A stretch of DNA of 64,000 bases, taken from the NCBI GenBank assembly GCA_032207245.1, contig CM063503.1:109770850-109834849 (forward strand). The letters are read 5' to 3'. Position numbers and translations under genes: made by a program. Shown one piece after another: positions 1-12,129 of the stretch (positions are counted from its first letter, which is position 1; every line of letters starts with the position of its first letter). The notes beneath the pieces were generated by a model, which saw nothing but the letters and a program-made list of their open reading frames with translations, had not been told where the DNA came from and did no database searches. This DNA comes from Pardosa pseudoannulata. Taxonomy: Eukaryota > Arthropoda > Arachnida > Araneae > Lycosidae.

Positions 1-1
1 G

Positions 2-1395
2 CGGAAAAATTGCGAAAGGAAGCTCAACATCCTAAAAATCCTTTCTAAGACCTCATGGGGAGCTGATCGCGCTTCCCTAATTAAGATCTATCATGCCATC
101 ATCCGCTCAAAACTGGACTATGGATGTCCTGTATATGGGTCAGCACGCGTTTCTGTCCTTCAAAAGCTGAATACCATTCACCATTCCGCTCTTCGATTGT
201 GTTCCGGAGCTTTTAGAACATCTCCTGTAGAAAGTCTCTACGTTGACTGCTGTGACGCTCCTCTTGAATTACGTCGACAGATGTTATCTCTTCAGTACTA
301 CTTCAGAACGTCATGTTATATCAACCATCCCATCCATCAACATACACTCAATTATTACCTCAAGAGATTATACAATGCTAGACCATCTTGTGTTCTGCCG
401 TTTCAGGGAAGGATAAATGAAATTTTAAGAGATCTTAACTTAGACAATATAGATACAATACCCTCAGCTATTGGAATACATCCTTGGCACACTCCTACTT
501 TTACTATAATAAACCCCTTTAAGTCATTTGACAAAAATTCAACTAGCAATATCATTTATCAACAAATTTTTGAAGATCACAAGCAATATTATAAAAATTA
601 CACCTCTGTTTTCACAGATGGTTCAAAATCCACTATGTCAGCTGTGCATACCTAATTAAAGATCAAATCAATAGATCTAGACTTCATCCTAAACTCTCCA
701 TCTTTTCTGCTGAAGCCTTTGCTATCTTGAAGGCTTTAGAAGAATTGATGAATCACAATAGTGAAAAACTTTATTATCTATACAGACTCCCAAAGTGTTC
801 TTAATTCATTGCAATCCAAATAACTGTAATAATCCTATTATTTTCAAAATTCTTACAACAATAACTTAACCTTACTTCCATGGGAATCTCGCTAGTTTTT
901 AGCTGGGTTCCCTCTCATGTCGGTATTAAAGGCAATGAACTTGTGGACATGGCTACCAGGTCTGCAAGTGATTTTCTCAACACTGGTCTTCCTTATCCTG
1001 ACTTGAAAAATTACATCAAAGATCTTTTACACGATAAATGGCAGATCTCTTGGGATAACATACCTTCAAATAAACTGCGGGAAATTAAAACCAAGATAAT
1101 TAAATGGCCTCAACTCCCTTCTAGGAGACATGACGTAATACTCACTCGTTTACGAGTGGGTCATTGCAGACTCACCCATGCCCATCTCTTGCTCGGTGAA
1201 GCTCCTGCACAGTGTGCGTATTGCAAGACACCTTACACAGTCGCACATATTTTAACCTCTTGTGTTTGTTTAAAATCAATGTATATAAAATTTTTTGATA
1301 ATCCATCGCCGAATCTTAATTTAATCATCGGGGAAGCTCCACATCCAAACTTGTTCCCCTTTCTTCGTCAATCTGGTTTTTATACTGAAATATGA
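2..1395 (+). pseudogene. I-like ORF2 C-terminal part: RT end plus RNase H (broken)
   Basis: An open frame runs from base 2 to 657 and matches the RT thumb/connection region (the block with GAFRTSPVESLYVD) up to the first RNase H aspartate (FTDGSK). Indels and a stop around 635-880 break the reading frame. It resumes at 880-1395 with the RNase H core SWVPSHVGIKGNELVD and the C-terminal motif C-x2-C-x7-H-x4-C (QCAYCKT then H and C). RNase H would remove the RNA strand during reverse transcription. The copy cannot make a full protein. Assignment to the I-like group rests on RNase H following the RT, with an upstream RT sequence matching the complete copies in this window. Confidence 0.88.
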
Positions 1396-1560
1396 TTTTT
1401 GTTTGTGTTTCAATTTTCTAATTTTCAATTTTTAATCTTTCAATTTTCAATTCTTGTTAATCTGTATATAACTTAATTTTTATTTGTGTTTTATGTTGTT
1501 TGTTTTATATTTATAATTGCTTTAATCTGTTTTTGAGCCAATTTTTTTTTTCATCTTGTT

Positions 1561-1593
1561 TGGCGCAGTTTGTCCCTAGAGGATTTAGCGCCA
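1561..1593 (+). promoter_or_regulatory. Conserved 3'-terminal stem-loop of I-like element
   Basis: TGGCGC at 1561-1566 pairs with GCGCCA at 1588-1593, just upstream of the repeat tail. The same stem recurs in the other copies with matched base changes (TGGCAC with GTGCCA). It is probably the structure by which the RT recognises its template; that role is inferred from other non-LTR elements. Confidence 0.7.
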
Positions 1594-1859
1594 TTAAACT
1601 TCAATCAACCAACCAACCAATCAGTGTTATTTTTATTGCCTTCATAGAAATGCAAACTTAACAATATTGCCAAATAAGCAATACAACAAAATAAATTTAT
1701 TATGCTAATTATAACTGCACTGTCATATCCTTGTAAAGATAAAAGACAAAAATAAAATCGTCTATGACAAATATTTTGACTCATATAAGCTTTTAATACT
1801 AAAGTAGAACAAATATATACATTCTAAATAATCTGAATGCTTCAGTCGGTGTTTAATAA

Positions 1860-4800
1860 CTTATCGTGACACTCCTTTAGCGGTTTTCTTTTCATGTTCC
1901 TCCGTTTTAAGAGAGTACAATTTAGATCGGAGTCCCACAAACTCTAGGACTAGTCTCCCATTTAGTTCGTCTTTTAAACAGCCAATTTTTTCTTATTTAG
2001 AGTTCTGTACAGAGAGTGTTTATGGGGATAATTGAAAGTAACGTACAAGTGTAGATTTTTCCTCATATACATCTAAAGTTTCGATTTCTTAAGTGAGTGA
2101 GTCAATATCAGTGAATAATAAATTTCCTCTTTCCCCGTAATATGTTTTATATGATTATGGTGGAATTCGTTCGTTAGGATCTTACTCAACTCTAATATAA
2201 CGAATCCCAAATAAATTGGTCGGTTAAGCGTGACAGATATTTTAACTCTTTGCACCCCTACAATATTTTCATTAAAAATTTTAACAGTGTGAAAACTTGG
2301 TGTCTCTACTAACCGTTCGGATTTATTTTCATTGGTGGCAAATTGAATATTGATATTAAATTTTTCATGGAATTACGATATACTGAGTTATTTAGCAGTT
2401 TAAAAAAAAAAGCAAAAAATTCTTTCAAAGTTGGACTTTGAATTTTTCCTTTTTTCGGTATTAAATTGAATATATAATTTTAACCATGGCTTTTGTTTAA
2501 ATTTTAAAGCTTTATGAATTTTAGTTAACTTTAAGCTCAGATATGTAATTTTTTGTAATAAATTATATAATTTTGCTTATTGTTTAAATTTGGTACCAAT
2601 TTTTTGCGCTCATGAAGTTTTTGATTGTGAAGGCTTTGCATAATTCGTTTATGTGTTGGAGAAAGCATTTCTTCACGAATTTTAATTTTTTCGGGGGCCA
2701 CAGCATATTTATTATGGGTATTATGTAAATCACAAGGATATTATAAATGAACCCCAAAAATGTGCCCCTCCTGACTGTCATGAGGTATTGCCAATATTCT
2801 CTCTTCATTGATGTTTTTGGGCGACATCCACTGAAATTCACCATAGGGTAAATATTGGGACATCGCCACCCGTATAAATTATTAGCATCTAAATATATAA
2901 TGTATTTAGATGGAGCCAGATGCACCAGAATATTTTAAATATTTATTGCTAGCAATAGCATATCTTTTAGAAATGGTTAATATACCCGCTCGAATACCCC
3001 TTGATTAGACTGCTAAAGGTTTCGTTAAATTCGCAAAAATATAAAAACTGTTCCTACCTGTCAGACGACGGTGGAGAAGAAACAGGCGACGATTTGATTT
3101 TTCCATTTATTTTCACGACAAAAAAACAGCACACTACATTAAGCACACACAAAAACATTCTGCTCGCATCTCCTACTCCCGCGTTATACGCCCTCTAGTG
3201 TCCAAAGTAACAGGAGTTACAACATCCCTTTCTATAAACAAATGCATCTTAACATGTGTGAGTAATTCTAGAGGTTTTTAGAGGTTCCATAATTTGCATG
3301 ACTCATTTTTCTAAAATTTTCGAAAACGTCTGTTAGTTGTAACTTATCACTTTTGATGTACGAATCATGATATTGACCCAAATTTTGAAGTTGAAATTCA
3401 GACCATACACTTTGCGCATGGACATAATTTTCTAATGTGATTATTTCACCTGTAAATTACTGTAAAAGGCGGTGATAGAAGGGAGACATGTATCATTAAC
3501 TTTTAGATGAGAGTCCGGATATGGATACACCCATTTCTTTAATTGTAAATTCATCTTATCATATGGCCCCTCGGATGATAGTATACCAAAGTCGTTAGGT
3601 GATAGATTTACCACCAGCCTTTTTTAAAGAAGTAGGTAAGACCTGAAAGCTCTCTAAAAATTGCAAAATTACCCTAACACCTTGTTTCTTTTCTAAAGAG
3701 AACATTATGAATTTCTCCATATTCGTGGCAATTACATGACACTAGTAGTCTTTAAAATGGCCTTATATATTGATAATATGATGTGCATCGTAATTTTTGA
3801 TATTATGGGAAAACTACGGGTTTCGCATGCGATATTGCAAATTACATAGATTATGGAGAGCCCCCCGGTAGCGACCTGTTAGTTAATAATGGACACCATT
3901 AAGAGGCTTATCTCAAATACTACAAAACTGCGCTGACTGAAATTGTAACTCTACAACAGGAGTTAGAATTTTCAAATTTACCACGATTTTTTTCTTTCTC
4001 CAGAATAAGATTTTTTACAAAATCATAAGCTGCGTCAGCGTTCCCATACACTTTAACTGGCTTTACACATTTCCCATTGGGTCCAAGTAAAGCGTAAGTA
4101 TACCTGCAGGCTTCGTGGCGTGCAACGTCTTGGGTGTTAGAGTTTCGACTATTAGGTCCACCGGAATTAGTAGGGATAATTAATTATTCGAAATCAGCAT
4201 AAATTACAAATAGAATACTATGTTGATAACGAATGAGTTCAAATTTCAAGATATTTTGTCCAGGTTGTGGCATATTAATTTTTTGAATATTAGTGTGCTT
4301 ACATTAGGAGTGGTGCTCTAACAAAATTCTTTTGTACGTAAAGCGGTGCAGGCATCTATAGCAAATATGCATAGCGTGTTTATTTTTTGTAATATTCGAT
4401 ATTAACCTAGACATGTTAAGAATTAGGCAATAATGCATTTATTTATCAATATTTAATAATAAATTGATGATAACCTATCTGAGACTGATCAGAGATATAA
4501 AGGGGATAATAAATTTTCATTTTCTTCACATCTAAACACGTGTATTCTTAAATTATTTAATTTTTCCAAGGTGGGCAATCCAGATAATGAAACAAGATAT
4601 GCTACATTACCTAAATGAATGGTATGTTCATACGATAAATAATTCTACGCGCTCAGAATGTTTGGACACGGTCTAATTTTAATGTGTGATATTAAAAAAC
4701 AAATAAAACTTATTGTCTAAATTTTGAATATTTAAAACCGCTTTTTTAGCCAAAATACTTATAGGTAGGGGAATAAAACTACTACCTCTTAGGGGAGCAT

Positions 4801-5160
4801 ATGTAGTAGTTAATACCTGCACCTCTAAAATATTTTGCAGCGTCCCACCTGAACCGCGTTCTACAAATTCTTCGAAATCCCGAAAGATTTTTGGAGCTTC
4901 TTCCAGGTGTTCGCTTAGTGTATCTGTTACCAATTCCGTTTGGCATTTATTGCTAAAATAGGGGGTGATAATTTGTTCACTCCCACGTGGACCTTAGCGA
5001 AAGAGCTCAATTTTAAAAATATAATTCGCCGCTTATTTGAGTGCTTTTCCCTTATCTCATTCTCAATGTGCTCATACAGCTCTGGTCTCAACTCATTAAA
5101 TCATGAGAATGAGGTTCATCTGGAAAGAAAGAACGCTCAGTAAACTCATTTAATGCTGGG
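1860..5160 (-). pseudogene. polB: Polinton/Maverick protein-primed DNA polymerase B (degraded)
   Basis: Read on the minus strand from 5160 downward, the family-B polymerase blocks appear in the right order. They are an N-terminal block with GSSFIPLP near 4770, an exonuclease-side block with YADFE near 4205, a block with KPVKVYGNADAAYDFVKN near 4030, a FYSNL block near 3460, ELLTHVKMHLFIER near 3245, GIRAG near 2990 (split by the solo LTR), and palm motif YLDANNLYGW near 2880. Then follow APEKIKIREEMLSP near 2690, LNNSV near 2390 and GFVILELSK near 2190. The expected second palm motif (DTDS) is not intact. Many stops and frameshifts are present. Such enzymes replicate Polintons, large DNA transposons related to viruses. 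No Polinton integrase or capsid gene was recognised nearby, so this is an isolated fossil. Confidence 0.85.
3002..3224 (-). mobile_element. Solo LTR inserted in the Polinton polymerase
   Basis: A 223-bp block interrupts the polymerase exactly between the codons for FIER and GIRAG. On the minus strand it begins TGTTGTAAC and ends CTAATCA, so it has TG...CA termini, and carries an AATAAA-like signal (AAAATAAATGG). It is flanked by CCCCT (2997-3001) and TCCCT (3225-3229), a 5-bp duplication with one mismatch. The ancestral coding sequence reads through one duplicate, which supports the boundaries. Most likely a Gypsy-type solo LTR left by recombination. Confidence 0.75.
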
Positions 5161-5390
5161 CGAGTATACTTACATAGGTTTAACGTTTCATAGGTTTAAC
5201 GTGTTGCATTAAATTAACCTTTTAGAAGGACGAGACTAATTTTTTTCAATAGACGTTGTGAAATAATTAGCATTTTTAGGAACCATTTTTATTTCATTCA
5301 TTAGGATGTAAATGCCGCGAAAGATGCGACTACAAATTATCCTTTCGGATTAACACTTTCTCAGAATGAGTACGTTCTCCACTGTCAGTC

Positions 5391-7560
5391 AGCATATATC
5401 TTTGCAAATCGCTGTTCCTTCTAAAATGTTTTTTGGTAAATATTGCAATGAATACTTTTCCTTTAAATCTATGTTCAAATGCTGATTCAAAATCTTTTTG
5501 CTTTTAAAAATTTTCTTGCCAGTGGGACAAATCTTTTAAAGAAAATAAAATAATAAATAAGTATACTTAATAAAGTACAGCATATGAAGTAATAGCACGT
5601 TATTGAAAGATAATGAATATGTAAAAACGCATTCCTATCAAAATGTATAATAATTTTGCTCTATAATTCAAAATTAAGATAACTATATTAATTATATTCA
5701 TTATATTAAATGATTTTTATATTCTTAAAAAAAAAAAAAAAAAAGAAGACTTTAATAAAATTATCCTTAAACTTAGAGACATTATATTTATATAACATTG
5801 TAAACTTTTATTTGCTTACAAAAACGTACAAGAAAACACGTAAAAAAAATTGTTTAAATAAATTCTTTTTAACATGAATTGAAAAATACTATAGATTCAA
5901 CAAATAATCTTTAGAAGATAATTACTTCACAAAAAGGTTATCACAACATGCATTTACATGAGTAAAATGTATTTCCTCAGTAGTTGCTTCGTTAGGTCCT
6001 GGTTGAAGTTTGGTGATGTGATGACATCTGCTCCTCTAGGTGCTAGTTGAGGTCTGGAAATATCGTCTGTTTCGCTAGGTCCCAGTTGAGGTCTGGAATT
6101 ATCCTCTGTTTCGCTAGGTCCCGGTTGAGGTCTGGAAATATTCCTCTGTTTCGCTAGGTTCCTGTTGAGGTCTCGAAATATTCTCTGTTCCACTAGGTCC
6201 CGGTTGAGGTCTGGAAATATCCTCTGTTTCGCTAGGTCCCGGTTGAGGTCTGGAAATATCCTCTGTTTCGCTAGGTTTGGTTGAGGTCTGGAAATATCAT
6301 CTGTTTCGCTAGGTTCCGGTTGAGGTCTGGAAATATCCTCTGTTCTGCTAGGTCCCGGTTGAGGTCTGGAAATATCCTCTGTTTCGCTAGGTTTGGTTGA
6401 GGTCTGGAAATATCATCTGTTTCGCTAGGTTTGGTTGAGGTCTGGAAATATCATCTGTTTCGCTAGGTTCCGGTTGAGGTCTCGAAATATCCTCTGTTCT
6501 GCTAGGTCCCGGTTGAGGTCTGGAAATATCCTCTGTTTCACTACATCCGGTTGATGTCTGGAGATATTCTTTGTTTCGCTAGGTTCGGTTGAGGTCTGGA
6601 AATATTCTCTGTTCCGCTAGGTCCCGGAATATCTAATCTGTAAAGTCCAGCACCTTCCATGTCCGACTGTGGATCATGATTTCGTTTGATAAACGTCAAA
6701 TACATATATACATCCTGACATATCTCCCTGGCACCAAAGTTTGATACTACGCTTCTTTTTTCGGTTGATTTATCTCCCCTTGAATAGTACCATACTTTCA
6801 TCAATTGACTGGATTTGTGTGCATATCCTAAATTTCTGAAAATTCTTATCCAAACTAGAAATAAAGGACATTCAGTTGTACATTTTATCAGTTATTTTCC
6901 GGCATTGATAAATTGTTATTTAGATGATATTTGATAATATTAGGAAATATCGATTACGTGTCATTATTTCGGGGTCCATATTTACTAAAGTATCTGTATT
7001 AGATGACCAGTACATGTCAGTTCTATGTAATCTGTGACATCCGAATAAAAATTGTAATTCTATAAACCCATAGATCTCTTGAGCAGTTATTGGCGTAATT
7101 TATTGGAGATTTTGGTTATATATAGATTCGTCTGAAAATCTATATTTTTAACAATAAGACCGTCAAAATATTTTAGAGTAAAATCTGTTGGAGTAAGCAA
7201 AGAATCAAAAATATTTACAAATCCAGATTTTAGAGAAAAACTGGCAACCCGAGTCTAAACATTTGTTTTCTTCCAACGTCTATCAATTTTCCTTTTTCAT
7301 TTCGAGGTAGGGACTCTTTTTTTTTTAACCAGGATTCCTGATTTTACTTATCACTGCACCCTGGATCATCTTCCATTACCGAGTCAACATCTTCAGAATC
7401 TGATGAAAACTTCTGTGATATATTGTCTGAAAATTCTTCATCGGATGAATCATCAATGATATCACTGTTTTTTTAATGGCAGGTCTTTCAACATATCCAG
7501 TTAACTTAATCGAGAGACCTTTCTTTCGGGGCGTTTTTTTTACTATTGCTTGAAAAATTT
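5391..7560 (-). mobile_element. Decayed piggyBac-like DNA transposon (copy 1)
   Basis: The low-coordinate end (5391-5985) is a non-coding segment shared with 15896-16390 and 20828-21300, including a block starting TCAGCATATATCTTTGC. Coding remnants on the minus strand are an acidic stretch near 7380-7450 rich in Ser/Asp/Glu, typical of piggyBac N-termini, and a block near 6965-7115 with ITAQEIYGF and YW that resembles the start of the DDE domain. The catalytic middle is missing (only about 150 bp separate this block from the C-terminal tail). The C-terminal tail carries the minisatellite. Ends and target TTAA could not be fixed. Confidence 0.6.
5985..6640 (-). repeat. Coding minisatellite, about 16 units of 38-39 bp
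   Basis: The unit on the minus strand encodes ETEDISRPQPGPS (13 codons, 39 bp). The related copy at 21440-21540 has only one to two units, so the array expanded here after the copies separated. Several units are 38 bp, where a run of Cs changed to TT, and these shift the reading frame, so the long array is no longer translatable throughout. The unit is proline-rich and probably disordered. Confidence 0.88.
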
Positions 7561-7569
7561 ATGTGAAGT

Positions 7570-9180
7570 ATAGTACATTACATTTACCCAGACATACTAA
7601 AAATATTAAAATCTAGCTTATTATTTTATTCGGACTGCGAAAGCCAATTCACATTTAATACTAACATTTTCTAATGTTGTTTACAGTATTTGTAAAAAAG
7701 AAATAACTAATTTTAAAAAATTATAATCGAAATCTATAAAAAGTACTAAAACATTGCTACACTACACTTTCATAACTACATTATAACAAGCAGAAATGCT
7801 ATTGATAATTACATGGGCAAAATGAAAATTTTTTTTCTCTAGTACTACGTGTACTGGAGGTACTTATAAGTACTACCGAATAATTCGACAGTTAATTACA
7901 GTACATAATCTTATAATATTTAAGCAAATAATATTCAAACATAATACAGAATGATTAAAATATACAACACTTACCTTTGGTTTCATATTATATATTTATC
8001 TTCTCTTCTGCTATTGCCATCTATCGTGAAAAACTAGAGTTAAAAGGCTGTTTTGTAAAACGTATCATCAGAATCAAAGTAATGTGGTTAAGCTATAAAG
8101 TTTTAAAGTGATTGGTACTTATAAGTATTTTCATCCTGCGTAATCTATAGTGGAACCTTCCCCCTCCAAAAAGTAGGCAAACGTAACTCGATTCTGTGAA
8201 TAGAAGCGCCACCAGCAGCATGTTGAGTTTTAATTATGCGCCGAGTCATAGTTCAAGAGCCGGTGAGCGGAGAATGGAACGGGAAATGTAAACGACGCCA
8301 AAATGATTAGCTTACTGGCCTGTTACTAAGGTATAATTGCCTGTTCTGCCCCAGCAGGCGCGAGAGTGCAACCGATTGCACCTTACCTTCCTATCTTTGA
8401 CGTCATATTCTGAAAGCTTGTACGGTAGCAATACAAAAACTAATTTCAGTGTTGCCCTCTATTAACATGTTAAGAAACTTTTTTATATTTTCATTAAATT
8501 TGATTAGGGCTATCTAGGGAGGAATTAAGGTACGAAGGTTTCTTTAAAAATAATCTATCAGTTGTCCGGCGCATAGATTTGAACTCGAAAACCTGCGACA
8601 GAAAGCCAGAACGATAGCACCGCACCCCTATCAGCCGAACAGATATCCTCTAATGGGAATGGCTATCTCAAATTAGGGAAAGAAGAAATATTTTTTTTTT
8701 CGGAGGTGGTGCCATCTGTGTGCCGGTGAGAGAAACTAATTGTTAATGTTCTTCAATGTGATATTTATTTTTAATTATATCTCTAAGGATACGAAATCTC
8801 AAAATATTCCACCGGCTACTATATATTTAAAAATGTGGCATCTGCAAAGTACACTATTTCAAGACTGAAAATTTCATTGTTGTATTCTCATCATAAATTT
8901 CTTTTACATACCATAGTGTTTGTGAAATGGAATAATTACTTGAAGTATTACATGCCAAATATTAAATTCTATATATTTTAAGATAAATAATTCACACACA
9001 AAATAGATGTTTACAAACAAAAATTTATTTTACAAAATTTTAATTATAAACTAATTAAAAAATTTAACGTATACATTATTTACAACACTGATATATTTAC
9101 ACATAATTCTATTTGCACATATATCCGTTAGCATTTATTGTATTTATAACAAAATAAGGATTTATTTTCATTAGCAATTA
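7570..9180. other. No gene recognised; possible tRNA-like fragment at 8565-8640
   Basis: Mostly AT-rich sequence without convincing coding content. A short region at 8565-8640 read on the minus strand carries a weak match to a tRNA T-arm (GAGTTCAAATC). It does not fold as a full tRNA by eye, so at most it is a decayed tRNA-derived repeat. Confidence 0.4.
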
Positions 9181-9189
9181 TATTTAAAT

Positions 9190-9900
9190 ATTCCCTTATA
9201 CGAAAGTGTATTTTTGGATGAATCCGATAGGATGAATCTCTTGTCCTTCGGCCGTTTTCTTTTCATTATACTCCATTTTAAGAGAGTACATTTTTGATGA
9301 GAGGCCCACACACTCTAGGACTAGTCTCCCAATTAGTTCGGCTTTGAAACAGCCAATATTTTTCTTATTTAGAGCACTGTGCAAAGGGTGGTCCCCAGGG
9401 AAATCGGAAGTAACGTACAATTGTAGATTTATCCTCGTATATATCTAAAGTTTTGATTTCGTAGGTGAGTGAGTTAGTAACAGTAAATAAGTTTGCTCTT
9501 TCGCCGTAATATTTTTTATGATTATAACAAAATTTGTACGTTAGGAGCTTACTCAACTCTAATATAACGAATCCCACATAAATTGGTCGGTTAAGCGTGA
9601 CAGATTTTTTTTTAACTCTCTGTACCCCTACAACATGTTCATTAAAAATTTTAAAAGTGTAAAAACTTGGTGCCGCTGCTAACTGTTTGGATTTATTTTC
9701 ATTAGTGACTAATTAAATATCGATATGATTATATGTTTGCTTAAATTTTCCAAGGTTTTAAAATATACTGAGTTATGTAGCAATTTAAAAAAATCTTTTT
9801 CAAACTTGGAATTTGAATTTTTTGTTTTTCAGCATTAAATTCAATATATGATTTTAACCATAGCTTTTGTTTAAATTTTAAAACCAACTTATAAAAAAAT
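9190..9900 (-). pseudogene. polB: Second Polinton DNA polymerase B fragment (C-terminal)
   Basis: This repeats 1860-2510 at the DNA level, with many substitutions, and extends past it at the C-terminal end. Blocks GFVILELSKLL, NKKNIGCFKAEL and ECVGLSSKMYSLK match the polymerase region after the palm. The catalytic DTDS motif reads TVTNS here, so both aspartates are lost. Two or more frames are needed to follow it. It stops near 9900 with no upstream polymerase parts, so it is a separate, more truncated insertion or a segmental duplicate. Confidence 0.82.
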
Positions 9901-10221
9901 CCATAAAAAATGAAGATTAATAGTAACATGAAGAAAATGTTATATAATACAATATCAAAGATTTATAAAAAAAAATACTAATAAATGAAATGCAGAATAC
10001 TATAAATCTCGTAAAATATAATTAGTACATTTTGTTTACTCATAACGTGTCCAATTTTCAGCCATTATTTTAATAAATGTATTCAGCCTTTACTATAATA
10101 AATAAAATGAAGAATAAATGAAGCTAAATGTTTTTCAAAGAAAATCTATTAACTTATCACTTTTTCATTAGCATTTCGTAAGAAAAAGAGGAAATAATTT
10201 TTAAAATTGGCATATACATTT

Positions 10222-10790
10222 TTATTTTGAATGATACCTGCTGAAGCAATTTCTGTCCTTTGCTTGCATGCAAAGTGGCACTTCGCATTTAGCGCACATC
10301 CACCGAGTTCTTTTCTCATTTTTTTTCGTACTACACAGTGCACACCTTCTTAGAGTTGACCTAATTGGTATATGCTCTGCTTCCTTCAGTCTTTTTTCTG
10401 GAGGGACAAAAGGCTTATGTTTTTTTATTGCAGCTGGGCTGCACAGTTTTCGAGTAGTGCCTTCATTGCTTATTGAAAGGAGTCCATTAATTACCTCTCT
10501 TCGAAAATCTTTCAAGGGGATTTCAGGAAGATTTAAATCTTTCATATATTTGTACTCAATGAAAAAATTCACAATGGTGACGTGGATGAAATGAAAAAAA
10601 AATTCGGTGCCACCACTTTCGGCTCTTTTTGTCTATCTCATACAGTCTCTTTAGGTGGTTGAAGCGGTCAACATAGCCCATGTTTTTATTGTAATCAACA
10701 ATTGCTTTCGGACTGGGTACACTAACTTTTTTTCCATCTTTTTGTCTTCTTTCCACAGTCAGCATTCTTGTTGGTTCTATAAGATTCGAT
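10222..10790 (-). pseudogene. piggyBac transposase C-terminal part
   Basis: The minus strand encodes VDYNKNMGYVDRFNHL and SRKWWHRIFF, hallmark piggyBac blocks after the third catalytic aspartate, then a C-terminal cysteine-rich finger (CALC, CAKC, then C and H) like the one that binds transposon ends in this family. A poly-A run near 10590 causes a frameshift between the two halves. Upstream coding sequence stops abruptly near 10790, where jockey-type sequence begins. It comes from a different piggyBac family than the copy at 15896-17320 as far as can be judged. Confidence 0.85.
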
Positions 10791-10791
10791 A

Positions 10792-11800
10792 GAACAGCTG
10801 CAGATCCTAATCTCCTTCCGGACCTGGGCCTGTAAACGATTTAGAGTAACTTTGAGATTAGGATCGCGCGAAATCTGCCAGTCCCTCCTAACATTATTCC
10901 TATCATTAATCAACCCTCTGATGTGCCGGGGAAGACGATAGTAATCGATAGTCCGCACGTGAGGCTTAGTAGCTTCAGCGTACGCTGCCAGCAGAAAGTC
11001 ACTGTAGCGGCAGACGGCATCCTTAGCGGCCGCCGGCGAATTGATGTTGGAGAAGGGGAAACCCCTTCGTGCTGAGGATGTGCTCGTAGTTCTCCCAGTT
11101 GGTACGGAGAGTGTACGGCGAGCGGACATCGATACCGGAGATGTTAAAAACCAGCAGGAAGGTGATCAGAGGATAGATCATTAATGGCAGTAATTTCGTG
11201 GAGATAGGGGAAATTGCGGGTTAAAGCAAAATCAATTATTGAAGTATTACAGCCGAAATAAGTAGAAGTATTTGGGGCGATAATAGAAGCCAAATTATTA
11301 TCTGCCCAACGACGTAATTTTGAACCGCGAAGGTCGAAACTGCGACACCCCCAAGAATAGTGGTGCGCATTAAAATCACCCGCAATAATAAAATTTGGAA
11401 AATTTTTGGTTAAAATTCAATGTTAGGGACCAGCAGCGAACTTCTACTATTACATGCATAGATAGCAATAAGCGCAAATTTTGGTAAATTTGGAATATAA
11501 ATTTAGAGAATAGTTGCTTCACAATTTTGAAGATGGGGGAGTAGGGATCCTAGCATGAGAAATGGAATTTTTGAGGTAAATAGCAGTGCCACCCCCAAGA
11601 CGAACATTATTGCAACTACGAGGCCTGACATCATGATAGAAGTCGTAGTTCGCAATATTACAAGTTTGACCCTGGGAAAGATGTGTCTCAGAGACTAAAA
11701 ACGCGTCGAAGTTATTATCACATACGAACTGCCTTGCTTCTGAAATACGGGACCGGAGTCCGTTGGTGTTCCAGAAGCCAATATTAAGAGCATTCAAGTT
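10792..11800 (-). pseudogene. Jockey-type ORF2, endonuclease part only
   Basis: The start is MNALNIGFWNTNGLRSR at 11797, followed by VSETHL and LGGGTAIY. After frameshifts come AGDFNAHHYSWG near 11370 and SSDH near 11180, the expected endonuclease motifs. The linker with INDRNNVRRDWQISRDP at about 10890 leads toward the RT in intact jockey elements, but coding sequence is lost at about 10792. The enzyme would nick target DNA; it is inactive here. Confidence 0.83.
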
Positions 11801-12129
11801 GGATACGTCGAATGAAAGGCCGAAAAAAGCAGGGGGGACAAGTCCCTAACCAGCATGTGAAATGCAAAGTGCTCTACGAAGCGAGTGTAACAACACTCTC
11901 GTAGAGCGCAAACACCCTGTCCATAGGGTGCGAGGCAGCCCTAATGGCAGGAAGTGCAGCTTTAAACGCTGCTAAGATAAGTTTCCTATCATAACTGGCC
12001 TCAAGAGTTACCAGGTATTTCAGGAAGTCGGTATCAGCCTCACCACTACAACTGCGGACCGACTGTTTTTAAGGAGCTGGGGAAGGAGCATCCTTGTTAC
12101 TTGCGGTGGCAGCAGAAGCATATGATAGG

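Larger units (their letters stand above)
1..1620 (+). mobile_element. I-like non-LTR retrotransposon, 3' part (cut by window edge)
   Basis: The 3' portion of an I-like element. The left part encodes the end of the RT and its connection to RNase H, then comes a 3' UTR (1396-1600), a stem-loop at 1561-1593 and a (CAAC)n tail ending near 1622. It is close in sequence to the fuller copy at 21603-27575, so both belong to the same subfamily. Its 5' portion lies outside the window, so its full length cannot be judged. Confidence 0.9.

Noticed and set aside
8565..8640. tRNA gene on the minus strand
   Set aside because: Only a T-arm-like string is present; acceptor and anticodon stems do not form.
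10268..10594. 108-codon plus-strand frame
   Set aside because: Antisense shadow of the piggyBac C-terminal region.
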